64,000 nt of DNA, taken from NCBI GenBank assembly GCA_004794655.1, contig SMMW01000087.1:2117501-2181500 (forward strand), written 5' to 3'. Of the stretch, positions 47,431 through 61,505 are shown piece by piece. The DNA is from Marisa cornuarietis. Taxonomy: Eukaryota > Mollusca > Gastropoda > Architaenioglossa > Ampullariidae. The notes under the pieces were generated by a model that was given only the letters and a program-made list of their open reading frames with translations, had not been told where the DNA came from and searched no databases. The position numbers and the translations under genes are program-made. Numbering within the stretch: position 1 is the first letter of the stretch; each line of letters opens with the position of its first letter.

Positions 47431-47679
47431 TTTGATGTAAATATAAAAGAATGACAAAATCAACATAGGCATACTTCGGTGATTATTAGAATCACCGACG
47501 GCTGTATGGACCTTTTTGTAATTAGGTGTGCGAAGGGTGTGTCGTCCATGCTGTCAGCACACATCTCGTCTGCAGACGCTTACTGTCTGTCGTGGGTATT
47601 TTGTTCAGAGAGGAAGATCCACTTAATTCCAAAATCTACCCAAATTGAGGCAAGTGTGAACGTCAGTCCGGGTGCATAC

Positions 47680-49135
47680 TTAATAGTAGCAATAGCTCGA
47701 TAACATCACACATATACGAGGGTGAGCCGACGCATTGTTTTGAGTTCTCGATTTTGCCCTGGGGAAAGACTGTGCTCTCGCGTTATAACTACGGCCCCTG
47801 ATAGGACAAGCGTATCTCCCGTAGCACTGCAGACAGTTTTGAAATTGTATGCCTCTGGTAGAGAGTATGACGGTTAGCCTGGGCTGTCCCAATAACTTTC
47901 GAGCAAGTGTATACAACGTTATTCAAACTGTCGATGTCCATCACTGGCAAATTGTTGTAATAGCAAATGGACGAGGACAGCACACTTTCTATATAGGATT
48001 TGTAGAATAGCTGAAGAAATCTCTGGAAGACAGAAAGACCTGAGCTTCCGGAGATGTAAGAGGCGCTGTTTATTCTTCTTCGCTATAGTCTGGGTGTTTG
48101 TATCCCAGTGAAGTCTCCTGTCGAAAATGGCGCTCATTTACTTAAGTGTATCGACAGTGCCCACCTCCTTGTGATGGATGCCAGTTATGTGACTTGGTGG
48201 AGTAGAATTCCGGTAGAAATTAAAGACAATCTCTCTGTTTTTACTGACAAGTGCTAATTACCATTGCACCAGACAATAAATTTATCAAAGGCTCTTACAT
48301 GGTTGTCTAATGTCCGCTGAGAAGAGAGAGGGCAGAGTAGTGTTATCGAAACACAGCCTTAGAATGGTCCAGTGCTCACGGTGATAATAGTTAGAAAAGG
48401 TCCAATGAAAAGTACTCTGCTGTCTGTTAACCTGAAAGTGAATGATCCATGATACCAACTGATGGTAAAGAAATATTCTAGCTAGGAGAGATGGTGTTTA
48501 AGCCAACGAGAAATTAACAAAGTCTTGCATTGGCATATGGTATCTCAAGGTGTTTATACAGAAAATGAAAGGTAACTAGTTTAGCAACATCAACACCTCT
48601 CTGCAGTGTGTTGAGGCATTTTACGGTGGGATTTAGAATCAGTGCTTTAAAAAGATTTCCTCCAGTACTTTCATGACCAAGGATGCTAAAGACCACCGGT
48701 CGATAAGATGTCGAGTTGAAGCTTTCTTCGGAACTGGTACAACGGCAGACGAATTCCATGCAGATTGAAATTGATCATGAACCCAGAAAGCGCTGAAACA
48801 GGTGTGTAAATGCCCCTAAGTTGATTCTTACAGAAACGCAATCTTCTGTCACAAATACCATGAGGTCATGGAATCTTACTCAGTTTTATCTGCTTAAACA
48901 GCTCCGCTGCTTATTCTTGACATATTACAATCCTCTGGACAGGATTGTAAGTACTGTGCACTTTCTCAATCTCTGCAGAGAAGTTATGTGTCTCGAAACA
49001 AGCATTAAAAGTGCCCTTAAACCAATCTTCAACAGTAGCCATCGTTGCTCTTGAGGCCCTGCTACTTTACACTGCACTTTGGCCTGACGAATAGCTTTGC
49101 GGACTGCTTTTATCAGCTCCTTGTTATAAACAGAA
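47680..49135 (-). pseudogene. Degenerate Rex-like non-LTR retrotransposon ORF2, third lineage
   Basis: Read on the minus strand, recognisable blocks appear in the expected order: a LIKAVRKAIRQAKVQCKV start near 49130, STSYRPVVFSILGHES near 48700, LEIPYANARLC near 48515, FDRRLHWDTNTQTIAKK near 48120 and KLRSFCLPEISSA, then NLPVMDIDSLNNVVYTCSKV, IGTAQANRHTLYQRHTIS, and ARAQSFPRAKSRTQNNASAH near 47770. Stops and shifts are frequent and the catalytic FxDD block is not visible, so this is an old copy. The assignment to the Rex group is from memory. Confidence 0.7.
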
Positions 49136-51564
49136 CATATTATGTTTTAAATCAGTGTTTGACTCTCGCGTTTCATATGCTCTTTTTTACATAGGGCTGG
49201 TGAAAAATAGTTATATTTCATTAGCTTGAGAGTTAACAATGACGAATAACAAAGCCAAGTCTTTATCTGTAATTGTGTCCCACGCAAAACATGACTTTTT
49301 AAAAACTGTTTTGGGCTGACGTGAAGTATTTACTTTCTATATCATGGGTATATCATGTTTTGGAACGACGCTACGAATTTTTAAAGGAATTTAATTTTAC
49401 ATCAAGCTTTTTTAACTTTTATCCCAACTTAGTGGCAAGAATTGGGTATTTTGTGTAATTCGTGCTGCGCGCAAAAATGATTCAAAATAATTCACATCTT
49501 CCATTCTTTGGCAAATTTTCTGGTTAGCGAATATGTACCGAAAATGAACCGAACACTTGTCAAGCGATGTGAACAACTGTACTACAAATTGTAAAATTGA
49601 CAGGGAAAAAAAGTGCACTGCTAAAAATACTGCCTTGATTGACAACATTGGAAATGCTTTGTAACAATCTTTCTACCAAAAAGTACTTCAGAAGAGGTTC
49701 AAACCAACACGTGAAGATTACATTCGCGCATAATTCTCCGAAAAGACAGATAACCTCATGAAGTCCACTGTTCAGAAAAACCGAATGCTTATTTTCTTGA
49801 AGAAGAAAGAAACACTTATAGATCGACTCATTTGTCGATGATCACCTACGACGATGATGCTGTAATGCTGGTGGTTTTTAAAGTTACATTCTCAAAAAAA
49901 AAAAAAAACTTTATGATTTGCAGACGTCAGAAGTTGGCTGTTTTCGATCAGTTTTGATCGAACACCCCTTTACTGTCTAGGAAATGAACTCGTCCGCTAT
50001 TCATCAACTTCCGCTGCAGGTTGATGTCGAAGGCACCTGACGGTCATACGCATCAGGCAATAATGAACTCCAGCTCGGGTTTTCGGTAAAACATTTCTGA
50101 TTTGTACATATAGCTATAATGTGTGATATGATTCAGTATAATTACGCATGCACGTTTGTGAATAGTTTGTAGAAAGCGCCCCCAGCAGACACTCTAAAAG
50201 CACAATCGATGTTTAAGATTTATAAATTGTGCATTTTATTGTGAATTTTCTTCAAACCAAAACACAAAGAGAACTATTGAGAATTAGGTGAGACTTCTTT
50301 TAATTAGATGAAGTTGGATGTGTATTTTACGCAACCGGTAACGATCATGACGCTGAGGATTTAATAGTTCAGAAAACGGGTGGTCTAGGCTGTGTCTTAC
50401 AGCAAGTCTTTGCTGCCACACCTGTGAATTTGCACATAATGAATCGACCGCGACGCACGCAGAAGCTGTGCGGCACAATAGCAACAACACAGACTCGGAG
50501 CATGGCTGCTGGTACACAAAGTGTGTGTGTTTGTGTGTGTGTGTGTGAAACAACCGGAAGGTGTGTATGTCTGTCGCCTTATACACGGGCCTATATTCGT
50601 CTTTGAGTATATGCATGTAGATCTGGCAAACACACAGACACATACCTGGGAGAACTCTGCCTTATCCAATTTCTAACAGTCTTGTCACATTAAAACTAAG
50701 AAAAGACATGACTTCTAGTATTAACACGTGTCATGATGAAAGCCCCACACTACTGTGTTGTATGATCAGCAAAACGTTTGAATAACGTTGATACTTAACC
50801 GTGTCATTTCCTTGCGTTCTAGTAAAGAAGGATGTAGAATATAACGACATCGCTATCATCGTCGTTTTGATCATCATCGTCATTCAACAACACCGCCATT
50901 TTGCATAGATTTCAATAGCAGCTCATTTCAAAATCGAACATTGAGATCCATTGTGACAGATGACAAATGACCAACTTTATTAATTCCAATAGGCAGTTAA
51001 AACTTTAAAATTGTGCTTATTTACGAGAAGAAAGAAAAAAAGCCAAAATAAGTACCAGTTACAAGATAAGGATAAGGCAAGTGGGTTTTTTTTCATAGCA
51101 AAACACACATTCTTAAGCTAAAAGCATTCTTAAGGCACCCCGACATCCCAGACCACCACGACAAATCAGGCTTAGTCCAGCAGCTGGAATTTAATGCTTA
51201 TGGAGAAGTACACATTTAAGAAGCTCCCGTTGACCTGTCTGTGAAAGCCTTGGTGACATTTACAACGTTACGAAACTTGACGATCAGACGCACGCACACA
51301 AAAAGGAAAAGCAGTACGGGGTAGAGAGTGATGGAGGGTTCCTGTAAACCCTTTTAACTACGCTAAAGCCTTTTAACCTTTCATGATGCTTGACTATAGC
51401 TAGACCAAAATAGTACGTGTGACTGAACATGCGTAGAATGTTTTTAATTGGCCACTTATCGACTTCTTTAAAATGTTTACTTCCCTTCCAGCACTTGCAC
51501 TTGTGCTTGTAGGTAATCTGTGTGCGTGAGGGCGCACGCCTGTGTCATTCTGCCAGCATATTGA

Positions 51565-51625
51565 TCCGGTAAAGCGCGCTGAGTGGGGCGATGGCAATAC
51601 GATGCGCTCTGTAAATAATCTATTG
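51565..51625 (+). mobile_element. Possible LINE 3' tail fragment
   Basis: CCGGTAAAGCGCGCTGAGTG followed by GATGCGCTCTGTAAATAATC resembles the same type of terminus as at 46.6 kb, but lacks an (ATT)n tail. Confidence 0.35.
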
Positions 51626-54600
51626 TGGAGATTCTGTAGCCGTGTGGTTAGTATCCCCGGCTCAGATCAGAGGGTCACAGGGAGCGGTAACTAGAAGTCC
51701 CTCACTGTCCGCCAATGAGAGGGCTGGACTGCGCCTTGCTAAGGCACCGTTTCCAAGACAAAACAAGCCAATTTACAAGGCTTCGTCGTATGAACTGCAC
51801 CTTTTTGACGAAAAAATCCGCTAGCATGTAAGCAGGCCTTGCTCCAGTATTAGACAAACAAGTCAGTTGCCTAGGAGCAAGCACTGATCGGGGCGTAGAG
51901 GCGGTCTGCAATTTTTTTTAAAGTGACAAATGATGTTAGGACATTGTGTACACAACTCTTCATGATTAAAGTAAACGACAGCTGCATAATGTTAATTTTA
52001 CATTTCTCAACGCGTTACGTTATTACGTTACGCAGACAGCCATTCTAATTGCAGAAATAGGTTGCGCCGCTAAATCAACAGTACAGTATATTCAAACACA
52101 AATCTGTATTTTTTTTTAAATAATACGAATCGTTTCTTTAACTATGAAATGTTTAATTGCTAAATATGCCATTATAACATGTGGAAAGATATGCGATATT
52201 TTAACAACGGGATCAACAAATCTGATTCATTCAGGTAACCATACTTTGAACGATTTCCATAAGGCGAGCTACATGTATCATCAAAGATGAGAACTCTTGT
52301 CTTCTTCTCTTTCTCTTTGAACTACTGCTATAAAGACAGCAGATGTCATCAAAACTGTGAACTTTTGTCTTCCTCTCTGGCCTTTTCCATCTCTTTCCTT
52401 CCCTTCATGTGCAGAAGGAGTGTGTGAGGCGAGAAAATTGCTGTGAACGGTGTGACTGACAAGGAAATTCTTGACTGTCTTGGGTAAAACCTCTGAAAAT
52501 AAGCAAGCGTAAATAAAAAAAACCTCACTATTCACGTACACAAATTATTTGAGATCCTTTTCCTTTTTTCAGTTGCAGAGCCAATAGAGAACAAAGTTTC
52601 TCAAAGTGGAGATTAATTAAAAACTATCTGTCGTCAACAATGCTGCAAGAAAGATTGAGATGGGAACCGTATCCATTTAGCATAACCTGGCAGCTTCACA
52701 AAAGCGAAAAGAAATAATAACTCTCTTTACACAGCAAAAAAAATCAAGGAAGGTGAGATTTTAAGTCTCGAGTTGATAACCAAAATTAATTAATTTCTGA
52801 ATGTGTTTCATTGCTTTATATTCTGGCTGGGCGGGAGGCGAGAAGGGCAGGCCGTAGCACTTCTTTCGCCTAGTGCGTAGCACAGCTTAGCTATGTGCTT
52901 TAGCGATAGCCACACAACGTTCTATAGTAACCCAACGGCGCCCTCTAATTGTTTCAATAAGGCTCGCTACAGTGAATATCCGCGTGCATTTTCGTGGCTG
53001 AATGAATCAGCCATGACTTATTTATGAAAAGGTCCCAGCCCGCACACTATACCTGCAGACGTTGCTGTAGCAGGTTGGTGCCGGTTGTGACGACGACGAA
53101 GACAACAGTTTATTATAACGTGCATGTTTTCGTCATGAAAATGCTCATTGCACAGGAGAAATTGGATAAGTAACAAAAACGAAAGGAAAGAAATGAAGAT
53201 GACACTGAAAAAGGGAGTGATGCCTGCTTGTTGAAAGCTGAATGACACAGTACCAGGTGTAGGTCTTGTGAACAAGTTCGCCAAATCAAAACATGCACGA
53301 ACTTTACGTAAATTATGCGTACATTGTGGTGCAATTAATTTAATTATTTTTCTTGATTTATGATTGGTCGTTAACATTTTACCCAAATGCGCTGCTTGTC
53401 TCGATTACAAAAAAAAGACTACTGCATATTTGCGTATCACTAAAAAAATATATTACCTAATATAAGCATAACGTTTACCAATTTCTTCAGGTGGTAAAGG
53501 CTGCCAGAAATGTTCACTACATCGTTTGGTACACAAGCATGGTGTAATCTGAGGCATTTTTTCTCTTGCTTTTTACTTCTCTTGTGCACCGTTGATCGAT
53601 GATGAAGGGTAAGTGCCAGTTCGTTTTCTACGTCGGCTCTTTCTTAGTTCACAGAAGTTTTAGTAAATTTCAATCTTCAGCCAACATACTTTTGTTCGTG
53701 TAGTGTAGTTCTGTGCGTTGGAAAATCACGGTGATGACAGTTTGGTTCAACTGATTGTAACGATCAGTGCATTACGTGATACGAAGATATTCCATGCCTG
53801 AGTGATTCAGCACAAGCCACAGAGACTACAAACACGAACGATTTAGAAGGCTTTTTGTTTGTTTGTGCTTTGCTTTTTTTATTTTCTTTGTTCATAAAAA
53901 GCCTACATCTGTGTGTGTGACAGTACGTGGAGTTCCACAAATAGAGTAATATTCTGCCATGTGTGCAATACGCTTCAAAATCAATAGGTTGAGTAAGGTC
54001 AGATGAATCATTAGGGAAACAGTTATATGGTCGGAGGGTGTACCAGCATCGAGGGGAGTGTAAAGAGGAAAGTACATCAGCTCAATCGGAAGAAAGCAAC
54101 GTCCTGTCTAGTGGAGGTAATTTTAATGCTGCACGGCTAGATATAATTCATGAAAATTAGCTATTTGCTCAACAGAAAATGGGAATCCTCATATTAAACA
54201 GAATATTTACTTATTCTGCAGTCAAGTGATTTAAAGATGCCATCCACAATATAGCATAGAAACATTTCTGCACGTCGCAAAAAATTCGATTAATGATTTG
54301 GGGGGGGGTAGCCTTAAGCAGAGGATGGCAAGGGGTGTAATGATCTCTGATACAGCCACAATGATGAATGAATAAAGTTGCTGAAAACATGTGATACTTT
54401 AGACATGCTCTGAGTGACTGATTTTTCAAATGTCATCGACCATCTCATTAACAACAGATTTTTTAAAAGTCAGTAACCACCTGAACAGACTACAAAATCT
54501 CATCTGTCCATCGTATATTCCATAACATTTAAAACTTTCAGTAATTTTATAAAGCTACAATAAATTTTGTAAAATTATATATGAAAACATCTAAAATAAT

Positions 54601-57600
54601 GTTAACTTTCTGCTTCTTCCCCATCACAATTTCATGCGCATACTCAAATTTGTTTATGTTTTCAGCTGCATGTAAATTAGAACGAAATATAAGTAATGAG
54701 GGCTATATTGTCCTGAAAATGACATCTTACTGCCTCTCTTTTCAAAATACGTTTGTTTAGACATCTTTTCATTTTACCTCATCTAGTAGGCTACCAATTT
54801 TGTGAACGTGAACGTGAACGGTCAGTTGAAGGCCTATTGCTAAAGAAATTTAAATTTGCTTCCATTTTCTCAGTATTAATCTTGAAATGCCGTCTAAAAA
54901 TCTCTCACGAAAATATAAATTATTTTGTATTGAAAAGCCACAGAGTTTTCATAAAAAATCGCACACTAACCCTTTAACTTCATAGCGTGTAGAATGAGCA
55001 TCTTTTGATTGTAATCACAATGATGACAACGTGTGCCGTTTCTCTCTGAGCACGCGTATATGTGCGTGTTTTGTTGACACAACATGTCTGAGTGAAAACT
55101 CAAAGCTTCGTTTTGCTTCAACTGTCGAAATACGCAAAGTCAGGAAAGGATAAGTAGTGAAACGTATGACGAATTTCAACACACGATGGATGAAAATCTT
55201 TATTTCAGGTGATATGCGTTGTCCGTATGTGATTGTCTTTGTAAGTGGAATGGACAGTATGCAAGTGTCAGATAAGGAACAGAGGCGTTTTTTAGCAGGA
55301 GTTTAGACAGATAATAAATAATAGATAATAGACGCAAAACCAGTAAGGAATCCGAAGCAGAGAGCTTGTAGCCAATTCTTGCATTAATTGGTAGCCAGGG
55401 CTAAGCATGCATGAGAGGTGTGAAAAGTTCACATTTGCGAGCTTGGAGGAGTCAAGCAACTAAGTTTTGGATATGTTCATCCATGAGCTTTACTCTGTGT
55501 AAACTGATTTCTTTGTTGGGGGAGGTTTTGGGGAAAGGTTTTTTTTAAATAATTATTACTATTTTAGACAGCGATATCCCTGACATTCAATGTCTGATCC
55601 ATGCAGTATACTGAGTACTAATACGGTAGGAGCAATTTCATAAAGGAGAATGTCGTGGTCTCGCCGCAGTGATGATCGTTGAGGTCCTTGAAGGGAATCG
55701 TTTAGATGGCCCTGATGATTATAGAGTGGATTCCGCCCTGAGCGGTGAAGCAGACCACGTCCCTTCCGTCACTTCCACTGCTGTTAAAATGTTTTGTAAA
55801 AATATTTAGAATGTGAAGCAAAAAGAGAGGCAGCCATATTGCACAAGGAAAGGTGCAGAATCTTGAGAATCGTTAGTCTCACAAACAAAGCGCTGACAAA
55901 TCCTTTTAGGTGCTTTGGCTTTTGGATGAAAGTTCAGAAAAAGTCAGGGGTAAAATGTCTGTGTCGTCGGCTTAATTTCTAAAGCGCAGACTGTGAGAGC
56001 GTGGAAAGATGTGAAAGAAATGTTTCTGTTTTTTTAGCTTATTCCCTTTGCTTTTTGGTTCTTTTTTATAAGTCACCGCAAGCACATTAGTCTATTTTTT
56101 TTATCTTCGCCATTAGGTTTGTTGAAACTCGGTAGCTAATTAGGGATACATCTGTACTGGAGAAATGAGACAGGTGAGCCCCACAAACCTTATCTCTGTG
56201 CGTTTCTGTTATCGAAAAGCAAATGAAAAACAGGTTGTCATAAAATCTCACCAATTTTCATCGCCATGATGACAAAATCTCTTTTTGAAAAGAACATGTT
56301 CGCGAATTTCCAAGTGCTATCTGCTGATATCAGAGTTCAAAGTATGCATTACTTGCAGACGTATTTTTAATAAACCAGCAAAATACCCCCAATGCAACGT
56401 AATAAAATAAGCAATAGCAGGTATTATTGTGTTTCCCTTACAAATGAAAATCCTTTACCCAGACTAATGCGATCGCATTAAATTCTTTGCTATAATATTT
56501 TGAAAAGAAAAGAATGGGGCTTTTATAGCTCTACACCACTTTCAAACAATTACTTTGTCCAGAAAGCCAAAGAACTCGTAAATCTCCGCCTTTCAGCATA
56601 TTTTCACCTTTGGAAGAAAACTCTACTGATCAAGAAGAAATTTAAAGAGGATGTCATTAGCAGTGTTTATAAACGTTTTACAGCTCTACCGACTGAGCGA
56701 GGGTGCTAGGCGTCTCTTCCATCTCACTAACGCACCATAAAAGCCGATGAACTGAAGGCTCGCAGAGTTTACAGGTAGAAGGAGGTTTGCTGGTGGTGCT
56801 GGGAAGGAGAAGAGTCCATTTCCTCCAGAAAAAGAAAAATCAGAGCTGCATTTTAGATAGTAAACATGTTTCACTGCGAACCAGGTCATACAGAAAGGAC
56901 AAAGCACGATGAACTGCGAAGGCAATAATGAAAGAGCAGTGACCAATGTGTTTATCAAGGTCAATGTTGTGGTTTAATTTCTTAGTGAGAATAACCACAA
57001 CTATATTTATATACAAAAGAACAGCTGGCAGTCTCTACATACATATCAAAGGCTGAGACAAGTTATAAACCATCTGCTTGTCAAGTTCAATGGAAGTGAA
57101 AACCATTCAAAAAGAATTTCAAAAGCTTCTGTGATTTAGTCAAAAGAGAATGGAATCACAGTGAACCAAAAATTAATGTTGCCAAATTTGTCTTTAGATT
57201 CAGAGTTAAGACTGCTGGTGAATATTAGCAGGAAGTAAGGAATGTGTCATTTTTAGTAATAAGAAGACAAAGCTGTATATCTTTAAAGTCTAACGTGTTT
57301 TTTACGATCCTGTGCCACATGTGTTCTGTGCCTGATCAACGGTTTATTTTTCCCGGGTTTAAGGCAATTGTATCAATAGAACAGTAGAGAATTTCGTGAC
57401 TGGCGTTCTTCTCATGAGCACTGCTTGTATTACATCTGTATTACAATGATGTAAAAATATCAATCCCAAATAAAACTGCTTGTTTTTTTAATAGCCAGCT
57501 CATCAACAAATGTAAAGTGAACCAATGGATTGGAGGGTGATATCAGCAGCTGCTCTAATCATGGTTTCATTCTCTCCGTAAATCTACCGCTTTAAATGGA

Positions 57601-59997
57601 AAAGCAAGTCAAATGGTTCGTGGGGCTTAAATGTAGATTGGACACGATTTAAAACCTTTGTACCTATCATTTAGACTGAATTTACTATTCGCATTGCTTT
57701 TTCCTTTAAATTGCTTTTTCCAACGATCGTAACAAATTTTGCAAGAAAAAAGTTGGTATGCATATCTCGTCGATGTAATCGTCGTGAAGAAATAAGCCCA
57801 AAAGCAGCATGGGCACATCTCATAAACCAAAGATATATGGATACTTCAGGTGCTTCAAAATATTCACACCATTGACCTTTCATAGTGACTTCAAAAGGAA
57901 ATTAGTGTTTTAATGATTGACAGATAATACTGGATTAATATTCCTTTTTTGTTTTCTGTATATACCCCCAAACGTAATATTTAAGGAAAATGCAGAAGGA
58001 GATGTGAATTTTTGTTTATTTACCAACTTGCAGAAAACATAAAAAAATTTCAGGTTTAATGTCGTAATTACATTTATTTATAAGAGTTGCGTAGAATATA
58101 CAAAAACAAAACTAGTATTGGTGGTGGGTGTGAGCTAGGACAGAAAAATGCTTTTTAACACTCACTTTTTAGAGCCGCATATTAGTTTTCATGGTAGGCC
58201 TTCTTTTGTGAGAAGTTTTAACATTAACCGCTTTGCGACATCTTCAGTAAAAGAAGTTAGTAAAAAACGAAGGAAATCAATGCTTGTTTGTTTTTTTTTC
58301 CTGCAGCCCTGGAGTTTCCTTGCCATTTGCTAGTTTTTCTCACTGAAACTGTGAAGACAAACGAAGACCTCGCTTTTACCACCTCTAACTTGAAACCGGA
58401 TCCAAAAGTGCACAAGGAACAAAGAAATTTTCGGTGAGTATTTAGGCTGTTCGATATATGGCTTTGAAACCTGACCCAGATGCAGAAAAAGAATCCTGTT
58501 ACAATGAGAACGATCGCTTATTTTGTTAGTCTGCTATTTCGCAACGTCTGAAAATGGCTGAATATATTTTCCTCATTACAACAAAAGGAAAAGGAAAGTG
58601 TAGTACCATAATCGTGAAGAAGACTTGAAGCGTGCATGTACATTACATGCATCATGACGACGACGATGACTTGCTAAAACAATACTGTTCAAAATTTCAA
58701 TATATACAAAATTATTTTAAAAACACTTACAATTTTCTGTCAGATAGAAATAAGTACTACATTGTTTCTCTTATGGGTGTAAGTTCAGGGAGCTGATGTT
58801 CCACCCAATTTCTCAAAAGATCTAATCATCATCAGACTTTAAGTCAATCTGGGTTAGAGGAAGGTCAAAACTAACCGTGTTGTCTTCATTCCTAACACTC
58901 TGGTATCTTCTCAGGAGGGTACATTTCTTCCAAGAAGAAAATAAGTAAGAGGGAACTCTTAAAACGTGGCTCATTGTTCTCATTCATCTTAATGAATGGG
59001 GCTTAGGCGAGCTCACGAACTGCTGTCTTGGGGAGCAATGGGAATGACGTCCCATGTCACACAAAGCTTGGCACATGCTACCCTTAAACATAGCGTCACT
59101 TTGGGTAAGCCCAATTGACTTGTAAATTGTGGAATGAACTAATCACAAAGGGTTCCTCAAAAAGCAACTAGGAGAGTTTTGATTATTAAAGGAAATGCAA
59201 CAAAGAAATCTGTTACAGTGAACCTCATTTTTTTGAATAAAAATTAGGAACAAGAAGAGCTAAATATTGACGAAGCATTAAGACGCCCAGAGGAGCAGTC
59301 TGCATAGATAAACATCTCCATGACTCCTTTACGAGAGGAAAACGAGGAAGATTTGCTGACCCATCTTTAATTAGCCTGACATTTAATATAGCTGTCATCA
59401 TAACCAATCACATGCTTTTAATTTTGATTCGTCTGAATAAACGGAAAATCTATCAACACATATCCGAGACGAACACTATAAACATTTTGTTTTTACAGCT
59501 TCATTTTACCCTAAAGCGACTGACAGTGTGGAGCAAGGGGAAAAAACTAAGCTATTGCCTAAAATAAAGAAAGCAAGAGTCGAAGCTTACTTTATTTTTT
59601 CAGCAGAACTGGATCTGTTTCGTCTCATCTCAATTGCTGCTGGAATGAGTAATATCCAGTACAGCCCACCTTGTCGAAAGACAATTCTGTTGTAACAGGT
59701 TTGGTGTCCGCACAAAGAAGAGACGTAGCGGCAGGTGACTTGAGAACAGAGAAATCGTGCATGTTTCAATTCACGAAAGTTCTGCAAACGAAAGTATTTT
59801 CTAAACACACCAGATTTCGCTATACTCCTCAGTTTTTGTTTCTAATTATTTTTCTTTTTCCATCGCTGAATTCAGCGAGCTCACTAAACGCACTGCAAAA
59901 ACAATGAACGGGTACATGACAACGCTGCTGATCTACTTGAGTTAACAACATCGCCGTTTAATATTTTAAACTAGAGGCATATTATTTAGAGAGTAAA

Positions 59998-60075
59998 TGG
60001 CCCCGCGTATAAGGTTAGGTGTCATAGAATAAGTTTAAAGTGCTGGTTCAATTCCCGAGTTGGGCTAATTTGACA
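59998..60075 (+). repeat. Weak tRNA-like SINE relic
   Basis: An exact box B consensus match, GGTTCAATTCC (60045-60055), follows a degenerate box A-like AAGGTTAGGTGTCA by about 30 nt. There is no tRNA cloverleaf, so this is more likely an old SINE head than a tRNA gene. Confidence 0.3.
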
Positions 60076-60419
60076 TTGTTCACTTCATTGATATTTTGGT
60101 GCCAGTGGTAGCCATGTAACTCTTTATTAAATGCTTCCTGGGAAGAATCAGACATTTCCAGTGATAAAGCAATTTAGACAGAATGTTATCATATCCATCA
60201 CAATGATGATTTCCCAAGGCCATTGATCTCAAAGTTATGAAGTGATAAAATTAAATGTTCTGAGTGATGGCTACCTATCAAGGGAGAAAATGTAGTTTTC
60301 TTCACTGTTTTCTAATTGTATCAATTCAGTCAGTTAGTCGTCCTTTGACCGGCACCTGTCATTTGGGAGAGCACATGTATAGACGCGGCAGCTGACAGGG
60401 CCAGCTACTCTTGCCTATT

Positions 60420-61505
60420 GTGGGCGATAGTGAGCAGGTCCTGTAGACGTTCGTAAGCCAGTTCTTTCTCTGGCCAAGGTGCCTTGAAGGAAAATCTTCG
60501 ACAAGGTGTCGTGCCGGGTCACATGGCCAAGGAAGACCAGCTTAGTGTCCTACGAGTGTGGCAATCTTGTTTCGCACAAAGTCGTTGATTTTATGTTCTT
60601 TGTATCAGATCCGGAGCAGCCTCCTCAGGCACTTGTTCTCGAATGCCTGGATTCTCCATTCCGTTTCAGCGAACATGTCGCATCCGTAGAGCAGGATCTG
60701 TACTACCAGGGATTTGTACAGTTTGTACTTGGTAGTGAACCTTATCTTATGGCTGTCAGATCCTATCTAGCCTAGCCATTGCTGCTGTTGTTGTTGCGAT
60801 CCTGATGCGGATATCTCGCGTGGCGCTGCCGTCTTTGGAGAGGGTGGCTCTTAAGTATTTGAAGCTGCTTACCTCTTCGAGCTGTACCCCGTTCATATCG
60901 ATCTCTGCTTTGCCATTGCCATTGATCATAACTTTGCTCTTTTCAGTGCTGGTCTCCATTCCATATGCATTTGAGCTGTCTGTCAGTCTGTTGGTGAGGT
61001 CTTGCAGTTCTTTGTTATTACCTGCTAACAGATCTATGTCATCTGCAAAGCGTAGGCTGCAGATCGGGCTTATACCAATTGAACTGGAAGTATGATGGTC
61101 GTGAAAAGCTTCGAGCATGATGTTCTTCAAGACGATATTAAACAGCACCGGTGATAGGCGACATCCTTGACGTACCCCTAATATGGTGCGAAAGTAATCT
61201 CGTATTTGGTTGTTCAGTGTTAGTACTGTACTCGATGATCTATTATACAGTACTTCAACGATTTGGACGAGGCTTTCTTTGATGCTGAATTTTCGCATCA
61301 CACATACCATAGCCCCTCGTGCCAGGCCCTGTCGAATTCCCTTCTAGAGTCAATTAAGTAGTGGTAAAGGTCCCGCTGATGCTGAAGATGCTTTTCTATA
61401 AGGAGACGACAGTTGAAGATCTGTTCAACTGTGCTTCTACGTGGTCTGAATCCAACCTGTTCCTCTGCTAGCAGCTCTTCTGCGGTGGTTCTTGAAAGGC
61501 CACTA
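60420..61505 (-). pseudogene. Broken non-LTR retrotransposon ORF2 (reverse transcriptase)
   Basis: Minus-strand blocks: EELLAEEQVGFRPRRSTVEQ (61.45 kb), IDSRREFDRAWHEGLW, then a frameshift at about 61300, MRKFSIKESLVQIVEVLYN, LGVRQGCRLSPVLFNIVLKN, SLRFADDIDLLAG with the catalytic Asp pair, and SSFKYLRATLSKDGSATRDI. Below 60.76 kb the C-terminal blocks continue through several stops (VPEEAAPDL, KELAYERLQDLLTIAHNRQE). It is truncated at the 5' side. The same family is seen at 42.5-42.96 kb. Confidence 0.85.

Larger units (their letters stand above)
49136..60419. other. Long intergenic stretch, no convincing gene
   Basis: AT-rich, with a short (GT)n run near 50520 and scattered poly(A/T). No run of exons with matching phases was found. 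A short terminal-exon-like piece at 55696-55792 (minus strand) is listed under findings. Confidence 0.55.
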
